The translations under genes and the position numbers were made by a program. From the NCBI GenBank assembly GCA_013695255.1, contig JACDAV010000014.1, positions 1 to 7,231 on the forward strand: 7,231 bases of DNA, given 5' to 3'. Positions 5,164-7,231 of this stretch are shown piece by piece. Origin of the DNA: Chloroflexota bacterium (GTDB taxonomy: Bacteria > Chloroflexota > Limnocylindria > Limnocylindrales > CSP1-4). The notes under the pieces were generated by a model. It did not search any database. It saw only the letters and a list, made by a program, of their open reading frames with translations, and was not told the origin of the DNA. Every line of letters starts with the position of its first letter. Position 1 is the first letter of the stretch.

Positions 5164-5379
5164 TCAGGCGGACGGCCGGCGGGCGATCCGCCAGAGCAGC
5201 CAGGCCGTCCCGCCGATCAGCACGGCGATCGCCAGGGGCGTGCGGAACACGAGCCGTTGCGCCTCCGCCGGCAGCAGGCCGGTCAGGAGCGCTGCGCCCA
5301 GCACGATCGCGACGACCAGGCCGGCGAGAAGCAGCACCTCCCGAAGACCCGGCTGCGGCCGGCCCTCCGGCTCAGCCAC
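5164..5379 (-). CDS. small two-helix membrane protein of unknown function, overlapping nnrE
   Basis: Predicted 71-aa protein not recognised as a known family. Residues 1-14 are polar (EPEGRPQPGLRE). Residues 15-36 form a hydrophobic helix rich in Leu, Val and Ala, and residues 47-63 form a second one (TPLAIAV to WLLW). A basic tail RIARRPSA (64-71) follows, suggesting cytoplasmic ends by the positive-inside rule. The GTG at 5379 overlaps the nnrE stop by 8 nt (GTGGCTGA), a typical coupled start. The open frame extends to an ATG at 5439, but that would overlap nnrE by 68 nt and add a charged stretch before the helices, so the GTG is preferred. No convincing SD is present, in line with translation by coupling. 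It is the last gene of the mutY-nnrE run. The clean two-helix pattern makes a real gene likely; the function is unknown. Confidence 0.6.
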   Translation of the reverse strand: MAEPEGRPQPGLREVLLLAGLVVAIVLGAALLTGLLPAEAQRLVFRTPLAIAVLIGGTAWLLWRIARRPSA

Positions 5380-6232
5380 GGTCCGCGCCGGGCGGGATGC
5401 CGATCGGCGCGACCAGAACTCGACCCGCCAGCGCTGCACCGCGGCGTGTGAGCAAGCCCATCTTCGGACGGTGGAAGGTGACGGTCAGGTCGGCGGCGAC
5501 GACAGGATCCGATGGCTCGCCGGAGGACAGGTCGACGGCGGTCGGCGTGTCGACCGCGAGGATCGGGATGCCCGCGGCACGCGCCCTCAGGATGACCTCA
5601 ACCGCCGACCGGATCGGCTCGCGGAGCGCGCCGCGCACTCCCGACCCGAGCAGCGCGTCGACGACGATCGCCGCCTTCTCGATCCCCTGCCCCAGGATCG
5701 CCACGTCCCTGGCGACGGGCGTCTGGACCCGCGTCACCCGGTGATCCGAGTCGAGCCGGTCCCAGTTGCGGGCCGCATCCGCGCCGGTCGGCCGCGCTTC
5801 CGAGGCGACCAGCGCGACGACGACGTCCGCACCGGCGCGGGCCAGCCGGCGCGCGGCCACGAAACCGTCGCCGCCGTTGTTGCCAGGCCCGCACAGGATC
5901 AGGATGGGCCCCCGTCCCCAGCGGTCCTGGTCGAGTGCGAGCGCGCGGACCGCGGCGGCGACAGCCGTACCCGCGTGCTCCATCAGGCGGTGACTCGGGA
6001 CACCCACGGCCTGGGCACGCCGGTCGGCGCCGCGCATCGCCTCGGCCGTGATGGCGCCCCGTTTGGCGGCGACCGCCCAGCGACGGCGCAGCCCGCGCAG
6101 GTCGAGCTCCCAGATCGCGGGGTCGTCGGCGGGCGCCGGGGACTCGCCGGACCCGGAGCCTGGGGCGGTGGTCGGGTCGAGGCTGGCCATCGTCCGGGAA
6201 GCGTAGCCCAGCGGGCGCGCGCGCCGGTTCAC
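5372..6232 (-). CDS. nnrE: NAD(P)H-hydrate epimerase (YjeF N-terminal domain), stand-alone
   Basis: Metabolite-repair enzyme that interconverts the R and S forms of hydrated NADH/NADPH so that a dehydratase (NnrD) can restore them. From the GTG at 6232 it is 286 aa. The Rossmann-like YjeF_N domain begins near residue 60: AITAEAMRGADRRA (60-73), LMEHAG (83-88, usually LMENAG), CGPGNNGGDGF (114-124), VDALLGSG (191-198), AVDTPTAVD (226-234, usually VDxPSG) and TVTFHRPKMGLL. There is no C-terminal dehydratase/kinase domain as in the fused E. coli protein, so a separate NnrD would be needed. An unusual N-terminal extension of about 55 residues (Pro/Gly/Ser-rich, then a WELDLRGLRRRW segment) precedes the domain. 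The start may instead be the ATG at 6190 (residue 15); neither has a good SD. It lies 18 nt after mutY and overlaps the next small gene. Confidence 0.9.
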   Translation of the reverse strand: MNRRARPLGYASRTMASLDPTTAPGSGSGESPAPADDPAIWELDLRGLRRRWAVAAKRGAITAEAMRGADRRAQAVGVPSHRLMEHAGTAVAAAVRALALDQDRWGRGPILILCGPGNNGGDGFVAARRLARAGADVVVALVASEARPTGADAARNWDRLDSDHRVTRVQTPVARDVAILGQGIEKAAIVVDALLGSGVRGALREPIRSAVEVILRARAAGIPILAVDTPTAVDLSSGEPSDPVVAADLTVTFHRPKMGLLTRRGAALAGRVLVAPIGIPPGADRG

Positions 6233-6250
6233 GGCACAGGGACCTGCCGG

Positions 6251-7210
6251 TCAGCCGATCGGCAGCCGGCAGCGCACTGGATCGTCCGGGTCCTGCTCGA
6301 CGAGGCCGTCCGCGACCAGCGCGGCGAGCGCGACCTCGATGGCAGCGAGACCGTGCTCGCCGATCCGCGGCTCGATCCGCAGCCAGCCGTCGCCATGGCC
6401 GTCGCGAAGCCGGTCGAGCAGCCGGCCTCGCAGCCAGCGGGAGGTCGAGGGAAACCGCGGGGCCGCCGGTCGATCGCCCGAACGGCGGAGCCGGGCGGCC
6501 TGCCGGAGGGGAACCTGGGACGCCGGGTGCTCGGTGTGCTCGCCGGCGTAGCGGCACCGGACCCGAACCGGGCAGGCGGCGCAGTCCGGCCGACTTGGCC
6601 GGCAGATGGTGGCGCCCAGGTCCATCAGCGCGTGCGTCCAGTCGGCGGGCCGGTCCGCCGGAACGGCGCCATCGGCGAGGACCTGCAGGTCGCGAGCCGG
6701 CATGCCGCTGGCACCGGCCACGATCCGGCCGAGCACGCGCCGGACGTTCGTGTCGACCGCCCCGACCGGCTGACCGAAGGCGAGCGCGGCCACCGCCCGA
6801 GCCGTGTAGGGACCGACGCCCGGCAACGCCTCGAGGGCCGTGAGGACTGATGGCACGCGCCCGTCGTGCCGCTCGACGATGACCCGCGCGGCGCGCCACA
6901 GGTTGAGCGCCCGCCGGTTGTAGCCGAGGCCGCGCCACTCCCGCAGCACGTCGGCCGGGGAGGCGGCGGCGAGAACGGCGACCGTCGGGAATCGGGCCAG
7001 GAACGAGGTCCAGCGGTCACCGACCCGCGAGACCTGGGTCTGCTGCGCCATGGCCTCGGAGACGAGGACCGCGTACGGATCGCTGCTGCCCCGAAATGGC
7101 AGGGTCCGGCCGGACGCCTGGTACCAGCCGAGGATCGCGGCGACCGCCTCGCCGGGCACGGTGGGCGCGGGCCCCGTGGTCGCGCGTGGCACGCCCGCGG
7201 CGTCCGTCAC
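6251..7210 (-). CDS. mutY: A/G-specific adenine glycosylase
   Basis: Base-excision repair enzyme that removes adenine mispaired with 8-oxoguanine. Numbering is from the GTG at 7210 (319 aa). The catalytic region is TLPFRGSSDPYAVLVSEAMAQ (36-56), with the base-excision Glu at E52; the usual LPWR is LPFR. The minor-groove and base contacts lie in GLGY (94-97), the helix-hairpin-helix is LPGVGPYTA (129-137), and the catalytic Asp is D153 in AVDTNVRR. The [4Fe-4S] loop is C203-x6-C210-x2-C213-x5-C219. The last ~100 residues are not the MutT-like 8-oxoG recognition domain of E. coli; a segment around WLRGRLLDRLRDG and LVADGLVEQ resembles the short winged-helix-like tail of actinobacterial MutY. 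The start is uncertain: the frame stays open to the window edge, and a GTG at residue 18 (7159) would give a family-typical N-terminus. It is the first visible gene of the mutY-nnrE run. Confidence 0.93.
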   Translation of the reverse strand: MTDAAGVPRATTGPAPTVPGEAVAAILGWYQASGRTLPFRGSSDPYAVLVSEAMAQQTQVSRVGDRWTSFLARFPTVAVLAAASPADVLREWRGLGYNRRALNLWRAARVIVERHDGRVPSVLTALEALPGVGPYTARAVAALAFGQPVGAVDTNVRRVLGRIVAGASGMPARDLQVLADGAVPADRPADWTHALMDLGATICRPSRPDCAACPVRVRCRYAGEHTEHPASQVPLRQAARLRRSGDRPAAPRFPSTSRWLRGRLLDRLRDGHGDGWLRIEPRIGEHGLAAIEVALAALVADGLVEQDPDDPVRCRLPIG

Positions 7211-7231
7211 CGCACAGCCAGCGCCCCGTCG

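Noticed and set aside
5380..5439. ATG start at 5439 for the small membrane protein
   Set aside because: It would overlap nnrE by 68 nt and add 20 charged residues. The GTG at 5379 shows the classic coupled overlap with the nnrE stop.
5090..6850. 586-codon plus-strand ORF opposite nnrE and mutY
   Set aside because: Composition is typical of antisense frames in high-GC DNA, and the opposite strand carries the conserved NnrE and MutY motifs.

Overview
The window is a high-GC (about 70% by eye) bacterial chromosome segment with tightly packed genes. GTG starts, a MutY of the short actinobacterial type, a divergent PlsY and a CxxC zinc-ribbon/Gly-rich protein suggest a high-GC Chloroflexota lineage (for example Limnocylindria-like) or a deep Actinomycetota. 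This placement is an inference from protein character. No mobile element, CRISPR array, tRNA or rRNA was seen.

Layout. (1) Positions 1-3404, minus strand: a 2-oxoacid dehydrogenase operon read in the order E3 (lpdA), E1 alpha, E1 beta, with E1 beta running off the left edge. Sequence features and the lpd-first order point to a branched-chain 2-oxoacid dehydrogenase; an E2 gene would be expected just outside the window. (2) Positions 3405-3621: a divergent intergenic region with candidate promoters in both directions and a 20-codon upstream ORF ahead of lpdA. (3) Positions 3622-4272, plus strand: plsY, encoding a membrane glycerol-3-phosphate acyltransferase with altered motifs and probably a leaderless mRNA. 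(4) Positions 4339-4369: a strong inverted repeat between convergent genes. (5) Positions 4421-4840, minus strand: a small two-zinc-finger protein with a Gly/Tyr/Ser-rich linker. It has a candidate promoter and a roughly 120-nt leader that can pair with its own ribosome binding site. (6) Positions 5164-7210, minus strand: mutY, nnrE and a small two-helix membrane protein in an operon-like run.

Functional picture. The left operon oxidises branched-chain 2-oxoacids to acyl-CoA, using lipoyl-E2 reoxidised by the lpdA product. In bacteria this reaction often supplies starters for branched fatty acids, so its position back to back with a phospholipid-synthesis acyltransferase is suggestive, though it proves nothing. 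The right operon combines two damage-repair enzymes: MutY for oxidised DNA and NnrE for damaged NAD(P)H. The most unusual features are regulatory: the folded leader of the zinc-ribbon gene, the uORF before lpdA and the leaderless-type starts. No clearly new multi-gene system is visible.
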